Positions 53,823-62,312 of a DNA stretch of 64,000 bases are shown in pieces. Numbering within the stretch: position 1 is the first letter of the stretch; the number at the start of each line of letters is the position of its first letter. A model generated the notes under the pieces. The model was not told the DNA's origin and did not search any database. It saw only the letters and a list, made by a program, of their open reading frames with translations. The DNA comes from Bacilli bacterium. Its GTDB lineage: Bacteria > Bacillota_I > Bacilli_A > RF39 > UBA660. The stretch lies in contig JAFUTX010000013.1 of assembly GCA_017484065.1 (NCBI GenBank), positions 21,137-85,136 of the forward strand, in the 5' to 3' direction. Both the position numbers and the translations under genes were made by a program.

Positions 53823-54825
53823 CAAATAATCCAACATTAGTACTAATATTTAAGTGTTCATAAGCTTTCCGTGTTGCCACTCTACCACTTCTAGTTCTTT
53901 TTACAAACCCTTCTTGTAGTAAAAATGGTTCTACTACATCTTCAATAGTTGTTATTTCTTCACCAATGCTTGTAGCAATTGTTTCTACTCCAACAGGTCC
54001 ACCATTAAATTTAGTAATTAAACTAGTTAAATATTCGATATCAATACCATCTAAACCAGATTTATCTATTTTAAGTCTATCTAATGAACGTTTAGCTATA
54101 TCAAGATTTATTACCCCATCACCTTCAACTAGTGCAAAATCTCTTACTCTTTTACATAATCTATTAGCTACTCTTGGAGTTTTACGGCTACGATTAGCAA
54201 GTTCCATAGCTGCATCATCTTCAATTTCAATGCCTAACACATGACTAGTCCTTTTTATAATACTAGCTAGTTCTTCATCAGTATAATATTCTAATTTATT
54301 AATGATACCAAATCTATCTCTTAAAGGCGAAGATAAATCTCCTGCTCTAGTAGTTGCTCCAACTAAAGTAAATGGTGGTAAATCTATTTTAATATTACGA
54401 CTTTTACCTTCACTGCCTATTACTAAATCCATTTCAAAGTCTTCCATAGCTGGATAAAGAATTTCTTCAATATAACTAGGCATACGATGTATTTCATCAA
54501 TAAATAAAATATCTCCTGGTTCTAAAGTTGAAAGTATTGCAGCTAAATCCCCACTTTTTTCAATGGATGGTCCACTAGCAGTTTTAATATTTGAACCCAT
54601 TTCATTAGCGATAATATGGGCAAGAGTTGTTTTACCTAATCCTGGAGGACCGTATAAAAGCACATGATCAAGTACTTCTCCCCGCATTTTAGCAGCTTTA
54701 ATAAATACTCTCAAATTTTCTTTTATTTCTCTTTGACCAACATAATCATCTAAAAATTCTGGACGAATATTAATCTCATTATAATCTGTACTTAATTTTT
54801 CACTAGTAATAATTCTTTCTTCCAT
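53809..54825 (-). CDS. ruvB: Holliday junction branch migration helicase RuvB
   Basis: The 338-residue AAA+ motor has [22 protein letters not shown], Walker [10 protein letters not shown], Walker [11 protein letters not shown], sensor [18 protein letters not shown], and a C-terminal winged helix ([21 protein letters not shown]). It drives branch migration with RuvA. It lies 8 bp after ruvA. RuvC is not present nearby, as usual in Firmicutes, where RecU resolves junctions. Confidence 0.98.
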   Translation of the reverse strand: MEERIITSEKLSTDYNEINIRPEFLDDYVGQREIKENLRVFIKAAKMRGEVLDHVLLYGPPGLGKTTLAHIIANEMGSNIKTASGPSIEKSGDLAAILSTLEPGDILFIDEIHRMPSYIEEILYPAMEDFEMDLVIGSEGKSRNIKIDLPPFTLVGATTRAGDLSSPLRDRFGIINKLEYYTDEELASIIKRTSHVLGIEIEDDAAMELANRSRKTPRVANRLCKRVRDFALVEGDGVINLDIAKRSLDRLKIDKSGLDGIDIEYLTSLITKFNGGPVGVETIATSIGEEITTIEDVVEPFLLQEGFVKRTRSGRVATRKAYEHLNISTNVGLFAEED

Positions 54826-54833
54826 GATGCCTC

Positions 54834-55391
54834 CTATTTAAGCATTAAACGTAATGCCTCTTTAATTTGTTCTTCAACTGATTTAGTAGTATCAATTTGT
54901 GGTAATACTCTTTTTATTTCACCAGTTTTATATCCTAAACTCTCTAATACACTAACTAACTCATCACTATTATCATTACTACCCATTCCAACATTATCAA
55001 TATGAATTTTACCTTTTAAATCTAAAATAATTTGTTTAGCTAATTTTTCTCCAACTTTAGGAAATTTCTTTAAATAAAGTAAATTTTCTCTTTCAATAGC
55101 ATCAACAATACCACTTATTGAACCAGTCGCCATTATAGCTAAAGCTATTTTAGGCCCTAGTCCTTTAACCCCAATTAATTTTAAAAATAATTGTTTTTCT
55201 TCTAAAGATTTAAACCCAAATAATGTATATTCTTCCTCTTTAACATTATTATATAAATATACTTTATATTCATTATTTAATTCATAAGAAAATGGATTAG
55301 ATACATTTATTTCATAACCAATACCATTGTTTTCTAATACAATAATATTTCCTTCTTGGTACGTTAATTTTCCTATTATATAACTATACAT
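54834..55391 (-). CDS. ruvA: Holliday junction DNA helicase RuvA
   Basis: The 185-residue protein has an N-terminal OB fold ([28 protein letters not shown]), tandem helix-hairpin-helix motifs ([35 protein letters not shown]) and a C-terminal RuvB-interaction domain (ALRLML). It binds four-way junctions as a tetramer. It is operonic with ruvB. Confidence 0.97.
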   Translation of the reverse strand: MYSYIIGKLTYQEGNIIVLENNGIGYEINVSNPFSYELNNEYKVYLYNNVKEEEYTLFGFKSLEEKQLFLKLIGVKGLGPKIALAIMATGSISGIVDAIERENLLYLKKFPKVGEKLAKQIILDLKGKIHIDNVGMGSNDNSDELVSVLESLGYKTGEIKRVLPQIDTTKSVEEQIKEALRLMLK

Positions 55392-55439
55392 TTTTACTTC
55401 ACCATAAATATTGTATCATACATTTGTTTCAAAGCAAAA

Positions 55440-55462
55440 GAAAAAGGACCTTATAGTCCCAA
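55440..55462 (-). terminator. Terminator of the sigma factor gene
   Basis: On the minus strand, GGAC and GTCC pair around TATAAG, followed by TTTTT. It overlaps the stop codon. The stem is short. Confidence 0.55.
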
Positions 55463-56659
55463 ATATTTTTTCTTTGGCATTGAATGCATACTTTTATAAC
55501 TATGTTCTATCATAAATTTTTCTGCTTTGTCTGGATTTGCAGCATATACAACATATTGTTTAAAATCCGGATTATGTCTTAACTTTCTTAATGCTTTAGC
55601 TTCAATTTGACGTACTCTTTCACGAGTAATATCAAAGTATCTACCAACTTCTTCTAATGTATGCCTTTTATTACCATTTAACCCAAATCTTAAATTAATT
55701 ACGAATAATTCTCTTGGCCTCAAAATATTTTGTAATTTAGCTTGTATTTCTTTAGATAATAAAAGTGGTTCAATAGTATCTTCAATATTTTGTGATTCAT
55801 CTGGTAACATTTCTCCTAATGTTGTTTCTGAATCTTCACCAATTTGTAAGTCAAAACTTACTGTGCCAAGATTAGAAGCATTATTTATATTTTTGGCTTC
55901 TGCTACTGTTAAATTCATATGTTTAGCTACCTCATCAATAGTTGCTTCTCTACCTAATTCGAGAGATAACTTAGATTTTGCCAGTCTTAATTTTTTTATT
56001 TTTTCATGCATATGAACAGGAACACGTATTGTTCTAGAATGATCTGCTAATGCTCTAGTAATAGCTTGTTCTATCCACCATGTTGCATAAGTTGAAAAAC
56101 GATTTTTCTTACGAAAATCATATTTTTCAACAGCTTTCATTAAACCTAAATTACCTTCTGCAATTAAATCAGTTAATTCAACCCCTCTATTTTGATATTT
56201 TTTAGCTATAGATACTACTAATTTAAGATTATGTTCTATTAACATATCCCTAGCATTTTTATTAGTATCTTTTAACTTCCCGTAATATATTTCTTCCTCT
56301 TGAGTTAATAAAACTTTACTAACATTACTCATATACCATTTAAACGTATCATCACCATCATAAGCATATTCACTATTAACTATTTCATCATTAATCGAAT
56401 TATATAATGATTTATATGCTTGAACAAAAGTATTTATATTACCATCTTTTATAGTATCTCCATAGTTTTCACTTATATTTTTAATAATATTTTTTAAGTT
56501 TTCATCACTTAGTAATAAATCCATAGCTATATCAATATCAAATTCTAAATTATACTTTTTAAATATTTCACATACTTTTTCTATAATTTTACAATTAATT
56601 CTAGCATCATTATTACATTTAGGTATCCTTGATATAACTATTTTATGCTTATTAGTCAT
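55451..56659 (-). CDS. rpoD: RNA polymerase sigma factor, RpoD/SigA type
   Basis: The 402-residue protein has region 1.2 (WYMSNVSKVLLTQEEEIYYG, near residue 110), region 2 (LKLVVSIAKKYQNRGVELTDLI and RFSTYATWWIEQAI), region 3 and region 4.2 (TLEEVGRYFDITRERVRQIE). Its first 105 residues do not look like a standard region 1.1. About 40 residues follow region 4.2 (YVVYAANPDKAEKFMIEHSY), an unusual C-terminal tail. It could be the primary sigma factor or a close paralog; the window holds no second one to compare. Confidence 0.85.
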   Translation of the reverse strand: MTNKHKIVISRIPKCNNDARINCKIIEKVCEIFKKYNLEFDIDIAMDLLLSDENLKNIIKNISENYGDTIKDGNINTFVQAYKSLYNSINDEIVNSEYAYDGDDTFKWYMSNVSKVLLTQEEEIYYGKLKDTNKNARDMLIEHNLKLVVSIAKKYQNRGVELTDLIAEGNLGLMKAVEKYDFRKKNRFSTYATWWIEQAITRALADHSRTIRVPVHMHEKIKKLRLAKSKLSLELGREATIDEVAKHMNLTVAEAKNINNASNLGTVSFDLQIGEDSETTLGEMLPDESQNIEDTIEPLLLSKEIQAKLQNILRPRELFVINLRFGLNGNKRHTLEEVGRYFDITRERVRQIEAKALRKLRHNPDFKQYVVYAANPDKAEKFMIEHSYKSMHSMPKKKYLGL

Positions 56660-56710
56660 AAAACCACCTCTTTTTTTTGCTTATAATATCACTTTTTTTC
56701 TAAAAATCAA

Positions 56711-57982
56711 TTATTTTTTTGTATAAGATAATATTTTATAAAAATCACTATTTATATTTTTCACATCATCAACACTAGATAAAACATCAGGATAATCCTT
56801 ATAACTAAATAATTGATTCGTAGTTTTTAATAAGTAATTATTAATTCGCGTTTGATTTTTATTAGAATATTCTTGATTATATAATGAATATAGTTTTGTA
56901 TCCCATATCATGCCGATATCATCAAGTAATTCTAATTGTTCATTATTTAATCTATCTTTATTCTTTCTTTGGTTAGAAATCCAGTATCCTAAAAAGAATC
57001 CTTGTTTAGTTTTGTAATCAGTTGGTACTATTAAAGAGCCATTATCTATATAATAATCCTTAGCTAGATTATAATAAAATAACCATTCATCACTTGTTTC
57101 ATTATACCTTGTTCTTTCTTTAATAATACTTTCTAGTGATATACCAATCAATTTTAATTTTTCCACTTGTTTTTCACTTAATGAATAATCTTCTTTAACT
57201 AAACTTTCTTTTTGTTCTATTATCCATTTTCTTATTGGCTTACCATCTGTATCTAACAGATCACCAGGAACACTTATACTGCCAAATTTTTTATAATAAT
57301 TAAAAACTATATTATAGTTAGTATTCCAATTATATAAGTTTAAATCCCAAATCATACCAATTCTATTTAACAATTCTATTTGTTGATTATTTATTCTCAC
57401 ATATCTATAATTATTATAATTTTCTCTTTGAGTTTTTATCCATTTACCTAACTTATCGCCATAAATATCACAATAATTTGAACTAATATTTAAATGATTA
57501 TTTTTTTTATAAAATAAAGCAGCACTTTTATAAAAACTCATCCAATTGAATTCTTTTTCGTCCCAAATCATTTTAGAGTCATTTAATACTTTAAATATTT
57601 TAGGAGGTATACTATTCTTATCTATACTATATAATCGACGATATTTTTTTAAAACATCATATAAGACTATCCCATTTTTACTAGCGTGATTTTTATTAGG
57701 TATTAAATGCTTATTATAATAATAGAAATTTTTTATAGCAGAAATAATCATTTTTTCTTCATCTATACCTTTTTTTAGATCATAACCTATTTTATTAAAC
57801 ATATTTATTTGTTCTTCACTTAATTTATTTTCATCAAAATGTTTTTTTTGAGTTTTTAACCAATTAAATAATGAAGCTCCAGTCTTTGTTTTATAATTTT
57901 GTGGTACTATAAAAGTATTATATTTTTTATAAAAATAAATTAGTTCATTCATATTTGTTAACCATTTTTTATCAATTATCAT
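56711..57982 (-). CDS. Helicase-associated (HA) repeat protein
   Basis: The 423-residue protein is made of about five to six repeats of 65-70 residues. Each repeat has a Tyr-rich helix followed by a G-x-x-L-x-x-W-I-x-x-Q-R/K core (GASLFNWLKTQKKHF, GDKLGKWIKTQRENY, GKPIRKWIIEQKESL, GFFLGYWISNQRKNK) and L-x-x-I-G-M-I-W-D. This is the helicase-associated domain (PF03457 type), normally attached to helicases. Here no helicase domain is present. It overlaps the start of the upstream related gene by 4 bp. Confidence 0.82.
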   Translation of the reverse strand: MIIDKKWLTNMNELIYFYKKYNTFIVPQNYKTKTGASLFNWLKTQKKHFDENKLSEEQINMFNKIGYDLKKGIDEEKMIISAIKNFYYYNKHLIPNKNHASKNGIVLYDVLKKYRRLYSIDKNSIPPKIFKVLNDSKMIWDEKEFNWMSFYKSAALFYKKNNHLNISSNYCDIYGDKLGKWIKTQRENYNNYRYVRINNQQIELLNRIGMIWDLNLYNWNTNYNIVFNYYKKFGSISVPGDLLDTDGKPIRKWIIEQKESLVKEDYSLSEKQVEKLKLIGISLESIIKERTRYNETSDEWLFYYNLAKDYYIDNGSLIVPTDYKTKQGFFLGYWISNQRKNKDRLNNEQLELLDDIGMIWDTKLYSLYNQEYSNKNQTRINNYLLKTTNQLFSYKDYPDVLSSVDDVKNINSDFYKILSYTKK

Positions 57983-58623
57983 TTTATCACCTTATTAATA
58001 TATTTTATTAACGATTTCATTTTCTTTTTTTGACTTTTATCTAGATTACCATTATTGTATTTTTCCAATTCACTATTAAACCAATTATTTGCAAAATCAT
58101 AGTCAATTTCATTAATACGATTTTTATAAAAATCATAAACAGCTTTATATGTCTTATTCCAATAATAATTTTCCATATTCATATCTAATCCTAAAGCTTT
58201 TAATTTTACTATTTTTTTACAATCTAAATTACATGTATTATTACATAAATACGCATTAACTTGAGTATGAAGCCATAATCCTATTCTTTTATCTTTATAT
58301 ACAGTTGAATAAACAGGAATCACATTATTTAATAAAATATACTCTTTTACCAAATTATAATTTTCATTCCAAGAATACTCATTTAAATCCCAAATCATGT
58401 CAATTTTATCTAATAAAGTTATTTGTTCTGCTCTTAATCGATGATTACCTTTACCATGATATGCTAATCTTTGTGTTGAAATCTATGCTCCTAATCTAAT
58501 ATCTTCATAGATTACATTATTCTTTATATCTAAATGACCATTTTCTTGATAAAATCTAACAGCTATTTGGTATTTTTTTAACCAATCAATATAATATTTA
58601 TTATCATTTAACTCTTTTTTCAT
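57979..58623 (-). pseudogene. Helicase-associated repeat protein interrupted by an amber codon
   Basis: A strong ribosome binding site (GGGGG, 8 nt spacing) and ATG at 58623 open a 214-codon frame that is uninterrupted except for one TAG at 58483-58485. It sits exactly where the repeat core has Trp (RLGA-stop-ISTQRLAY against LGYWISNQRKN in the neighbour), so a single TGG to TAG change explains it. After the stop the frame continues through two more HA repeats to 57979. Without readthrough only 46 residues would be made. The downstream ORF from an internal ATG at 58398 may be a fragment. Confidence 0.8.
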
Positions 58624-58680
58624 AGTTATCCCCCTTTTTTGTAAAATGTATTCTACCACATTTTCTTTTTAAATGCAATT

Positions 58681-58709
58681 TTGACATATTTTTAAGATTA
58701 AGGTAATAT
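58681..58709 (+). promoter_or_regulatory. Promoter of the DUF192 gene
   Basis: TTGACA (58681-58686) and TAATAT (58704-58709) have 17-nt spacing, placing the start site near 58717. Confidence 0.7.
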
Positions 58710-58728
58710 AATTTATAAGGTGATAACA

Positions 58729-59058
58729 TTGTATATAAAGATTGGAAAGAATAAGTATGGAGTTAAAATTGCGAATAACTTCAAATCAAGATTGATAGGA
58801 TTAATGGGGAAAAGAAACATTGATTATGCTATGCTTTTTCCTCACTGTAATTCTATTCATACATTTTTAATGAAAGAAAATATTGATGTAGTTGGTTTAG
58901 ATTTAAATAATGAAGTAATTTATAAATATGAAAATTTAAGAAAAAACCAAGTAATTAAAATTAAACATCCCCAAAATAAAACTAGCATATTAGAATTACC
59001 TAATAATGCTAGTAAAAAAATTAAAATTGGTCAAATACTTATATTTGAAGAAGATTAA
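58729..59058 (+). CDS. DUF192 family protein
   Basis: The protein has about 109 residues with DUF192 hallmarks: FKSRLIGLMGKRNIDYAMLFPHCNSIHTFLMKENIDVVGLD and ILELPNNASKKIKIGQIL. The family is small, often exported, of unknown function; this copy has no signal peptide. TTG at 58729 is preferred, because AAGGTG lies 6 nt upstream. A GTG at 58720 is nearly at the transcription start. Confidence 0.88.
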   Translation: MYIKIGKNKYGVKIANNFKSRLIGLMGKRNIDYAMLFPHCNSIHTFLMKENIDVVGLDLNNEVIYKYENLRKNQVIKIKHPQNKTSILELPNNASKKIKIGQILIFEED

Positions 59059-59080
59059 ATCTAGTTATCTAGATTTTTTT
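59056..59080. terminator. Bidirectional terminator between convergent genes
   Basis: AAATCTAG/CTAGATTT form an 8-bp stem with a TTAT loop, with T7 on the plus side. It separates the DUF192 gene from the convergent HAD-like gene. Confidence 0.8.
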
Positions 59081-59553
59081 AATACTTTATTTAAATTACT
59101 TATAGAATTGGTATCTTTTTTACTAGAGTTAAGATCAAACAATATACCTAATCCTCCAGCTTCATTCCATTCACGGATATTATCAATACTATCGTCAACT
59201 AATATTTCATTATTATTTGGATAATAATAATCAGTCTTTTTATGTTCAAAAGGAACTAATATAACAGGAATATATATACCTTGTTCTTGTAAAAACTTTA
59301 TTTTGTTAGTTCCTTCATTCATAGAATTGATTTTAGTTATTATAGCTTTTAAACAAGAGCAATATTGCATTTTTCTAATTAAAGATATTGAATTATTAAT
59401 TTCTTTACACTCTCTTAAAAATTTATACCAATCTAAATTAATTAAGTATTCTTTCCACGAAATTTCATGTTCATGAATTTTCATATATTCTTCTATTCTA
59501 ACCATAGAATCTAAGATTACTCCATCAAAATCTAAAAGTATTTCTTTATCCAT
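59065..59553 (-). CDS. HAD-like hydrolase (5'-nucleotidase type)
   Basis: The 162-residue protein has motif I LLDFDGVILDS (two catalytic Asp), a helical cap, and motif IV-like EILVDDSIDNIREW near residue 118. It resembles small HAD phosphatases of the deoxyribonucleotidase type. The AAGGAG ribosome binding site lies right at the edge of the TnpB element, so its own promoter may have been displaced. Confidence 0.75.
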   Translation of the reverse strand: MDKEILLDFDGVILDSMVRIEEYMKIHEHEISWKEYLINLDWYKFLRECKEINNSISLIRKMQYCSCLKAIITKINSMNEGTNKIKFLQEQGIYIPVILVPFEHKKTDYYYPNNNEILVDDSIDNIREWNEAGGLGILFDLNSSKKDTNSISNLNKVLKKSR

Positions 59554-59570
59554 CTAATTTACTCCTTAAA

Positions 59571-59680
59571 GTGAACTACCCATATTTATAGGCTTCCTGC
59601 TTCATAGACTTCGTAACCTACTTTCTCCACAGGCTTGAATTCGGGCTGTTCCATCCCTATATATTTTTTTATTATACTAT
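59571..59680 (-). ncRNA. Probable omega (reRNA) RNA and right end of the TnpB element
   Basis: On the minus strand the region after the tnpB stop is unusually GC-rich (GGAACAGCCCGAATTC, GCCTGTGGAG, GAAGCAGGAAGCC). It ends in the IS605-family right-end hairpin CCTAT/ATGGG followed by TAGTTCAC at 59571-59578. In this family the transcript spanning the tnpB 3' end and right end is the TnpB guide RNA, whose guide is the flanking sequence beyond GTTCAC. Here the guide would begin with TTTAAGGAG of the HAD gene leader. Confidence 0.7.
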
Positions 59681-60772
59681 TTGTAATCCTTGATGTAGTA
59701 TGTTTATAGCAGCATTCATATCACGATTATGTTCTTTACCACAACTTGGACAAATCCATTCTCTTATAGATAAATCCTTTATATCATTATTCTTATACCC
59801 ACAGCTACTACATATTTGACTACTAGCGTAAAATTTATCTACTTTTACATATTTTCTTCCATACCATTTTGATTTATACTCTAGTTGGTTTAACAATATA
59901 CTCCATGATGCATCTATAATACTTGATGATAAATTGTGATTCTTTATCATATTTTTAATTTGTAAGTCCTCAGTAATAATAACTTGGTTTTCGTTTACTA
60001 TTCTGCTACTTATCTTATGTAAGTAATCACATCTTGTATTATGTATCTTTTCATGGAGTAATGCTATCTTTAATTTTTCTTTTTTATAATTACTACTTCC
60101 TCTAACTTTTTTTGAAAGCCTTCTTTGATGCATAATTATCTTTTTCTTTAATTTATTTAATGGTTTTATATTCTCATATGTTTCTTCATCTGATGTTATA
60201 ACTAAATCTTTTATTCCTAAATCTATACCTATAGTTTTAGTTGTACTAGGTAATGCATCAATATTGGTATCAACTAATATTGATGCAAAATATTTACCAG
60301 TGGAAGTTTGTGTTATAGTAGCATTTTTAATGTTACCATCAAATGTTCTATGAATAACTGTTTTAACACTTTTTAATTTAGGTAATTTAATTGTATTATT
60401 TTCAAAATCTACAACTATATTATTATTAGTATAATTAGTAGTATATGATTTATGATTACTATGTTTCTTTTTAAAATTTGGATATCTACAATTACCTTTA
60501 AAAAAGTTAATAAAAGCATTATCCATATTATATATGGAATTAGTAAGAGCAAATTTATCTACTTCTTTTAACCATTGATATTCTTCTTTTAAAACTCTAT
60601 TGCAATAATTATTACAATCAATTTTACTCATATTGACATTATTATTCTTATATTTTTCTATACGGTATGATAGTAGTACATTATAAACAAATCTACAACA
60701 TCCAAATGTTTTAGCTATTTGTTCTTTTTGAACACTATTAGGATATATTCTATATCTATATGTTTTTAACAC
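59672..60772 (-). CDS. tnpB: RNA-guided endonuclease TnpB (IS200/IS605 family)
   Basis: The start GTG 60772 ([12 protein letters not shown]) has AGGGG 8 nt upstream; a GTG at 60781 is possible. The protein has about 366 residues: an N-terminal helical/wedge region ([14 protein letters not shown]), Ruv[16 protein letters not shown], Ruv[15 protein letters not shown], a four-Cys zinc finger (CSSCGYKN...CPSCGKEH) and Ruv[15 protein letters not shown]. All three acidic residues are present, so it appears intact. No tnpA transposase lies beside it. Confidence 0.95.
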   Translation of the reverse strand: MLKTYRYRIYPNSVQKEQIAKTFGCCRFVYNVLLSYRIEKYKNNNVNMSKIDCNNYCNRVLKEEYQWLKEVDKFALTNSIYNMDNAFINFFKGNCRYPNFKKKHSNHKSYTTNYTNNNIVVDFENNTIKLPKLKSVKTVIHRTFDGNIKNATITQTSTGKYFASILVDTNIDALPSTTKTIGIDLGIKDLVITSDEETYENIKPLNKLKKKIIMHQRRLSKKVRGSSNYKKEKLKIALLHEKIHNTRCDYLHKISSRIVNENQVIITEDLQIKNMIKNHNLSSSIIDASWSILLNQLEYKSKWYGRKYVKVDKFYASSQICSSCGYKNNDIKDLSIREWICPSCGKEHNRDMNAAINILHQGLQIV

Positions 60773-60845
60773 TAATATCACCCCTGATTTTCTAAATTAA
60801 TAAAGAATTATGTTTATGATTTGTTATATAATTGCTTATGAGTAA

Positions 60846-60874
60846 ATATTACTATACATACATTTGTTTGTCAA
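60846..60874 (-). promoter_or_regulatory. Promoter near the left end of the TnpB element
   Basis: On the minus strand, TTGACA (60869-60874) and TAATAT (60846-60851) have 17-nt spacing, about 75 bp upstream of tnpB. The surrounding ACAAACAAATGTATGTATAG is likely within the element's left end. Confidence 0.6.
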
Positions 60875-60928
60875 TATATTTTTTGCTTTTTTCTTTATAT
60901 CTTAACCCATCATCTAAAGTTAATGGGA

Positions 60929-62203
60929 TTACTCCTTAAACTCAAATATGTAATCTAGTATTTGGACTTCGTCTCCCCTTTTAGCTCCAAGTCGTTCAAG
61001 TTCTTCTTCAACGCCCATTCCTTTTAATTTACGACCAAAACGAACTACCCCTTCATCTTCTGTAAATTTAGTCATCTTAAATAATTGTTCAATCTCTTTA
61101 CCGTGTATTACCCAAATATCTCCCTCTCGAGTAATAGTAAATGGTGCTGTATTTTCAAACTTATATGTTATATGAGATTCGTAATCAGCTTCATCATATA
61201 TATCTTCATCTTTTATTGTATCTAAAGTATCTGCTAGCTTTGTAAGTAGCGAATCTATTCCTTCGTTTAATTCAGCACTAATAGGGTATATTTCTTTATC
61301 AGGATATTTTTCTTTAAATAGTTTTAAATTAGTTTCAAACTCTGGTAAATCCATTTTATTAGCTACAATTATTTCCTTTTTATTAGCTAACTTTGAACTA
61401 TAACTTTCAATTTCTTTACGAATAGTTTCATAGTCATCTATTGGATTTCTGCCTTCACTACTACCCATATCTATTACGTGTGCTATTACTTTAGTACGCA
61501 TTGCGTGTCGCAAAAATTTATGCCCTAAGCCAAGACCAGCACTTGCGCCTTCAATTAATCCAGGTAAATCGGCCATTACAAATGAACGATTATCTTTTAA
61601 TTTAACTACGCCTAAGTTAGGATTTAGTGTTGTAAAATGATAAGCTGCAATTTTAGGTTTAGCAGCACTTATAACACTTAACAATGTTGATTTACCTACA
61701 CTTGGAAGACCAACTAAACCAACATCGGCTAATACCTTTAATTCACATTTAATAATTCTTTCTTCTCCAGGTTCACCATATTCACTAAATTTAGGAGCTG
61801 ACTCAGTAGGAGTTACAAATGCTTTATTACCGCGTCCACCACGGCCACCATGAGCCACAATAAATTCTTCACCATCATGTATTAAATCCGCTAGTACTTT
61901 ACCATTTTCATTATTGTAAATAGTTGTACCCTGAGGAACTTTGATAATTATATCATCTGATGATGCTCCATGACGATTACTACCTTTACCATTTACTCCT
62001 TTATCACCTTTAATTATCTTTTGATATTTTAAATCAATAAGTGTTTTTAATCCTTTATCAACTCTAAAGATGATATCAGCACCTTTACCACCATTACCGC
62101 CATCTGGTCCACCCATAGGCATGCATTTTTCACGGTGAAAAGAAGTACATCCATCTCCACCTTTGCCTGCTACTACTTTAATTACTAGTTCATCAACAAA
62201 CAT
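60929..62203 (-). CDS. obgE: GTPase Obg (CgtA)
   Basis: The protein has about 424 residues. The glycine-rich Obg fold occupies residues 1-155 (GGDGCTSFHREKCMPMGGPDGG), then the G domain (GLPSVGKSTLLSVIS, DLPGLIEGASAGLGLGHKFL, NKMDLPE), and a C-terminal OCT domain (ITREGDIWVIHGKEIEQLFKMTKF; GVEEELERLGAKRGDEVQIL). It acts in late 50S assembly and stringent control. ATG 62203 is chosen for GGGAGTG upstream rather than 62221. Confidence 0.97.
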   Translation of the reverse strand: MFVDELVIKVVAGKGGDGCTSFHREKCMPMGGPDGGNGGKGADIIFRVDKGLKTLIDLKYQKIIKGDKGVNGKGSNRHGASSDDIIIKVPQGTTIYNNENGKVLADLIHDGEEFIVAHGGRGGRGNKAFVTPTESAPKFSEYGEPGEERIIKCELKVLADVGLVGLPSVGKSTLLSVISAAKPKIAAYHFTTLNPNLGVVKLKDNRSFVMADLPGLIEGASAGLGLGHKFLRHAMRTKVIAHVIDMGSSEGRNPIDDYETIRKEIESYSSKLANKKEIIVANKMDLPEFETNLKLFKEKYPDKEIYPISAELNEGIDSLLTKLADTLDTIKDEDIYDEADYESHITYKFENTAPFTITREGDIWVIHGKEIEQLFKMTKFTEDEGVVRFGRKLKGMGVEEELERLGAKRGDEVQILDYIFEFKE

Positions 62204-62312
62204 AAAAGTCACTCCCTTCAAAATTTAGATTAGTATATCATAGTTTATTAAATTAATACAAGTTAAAAAGTATTGACTATGCAATACTTTAACTTTTGTT
62301 ATAAATTTCATA

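Noticed and set aside
57979..58485. Alternative genetic code with TAG or TGA as sense codon
   Set aside because: TAG and TGA end many intact genes here, and Trp is TGG in conserved positions. The single in-frame TAG is better explained as a mutation.
59672..60781. Cas12-type CRISPR effector
   Set aside because: The length (about 366 residues), zinc finger, right-end hairpin and lack of CRISPR repeats identify it as TnpB.
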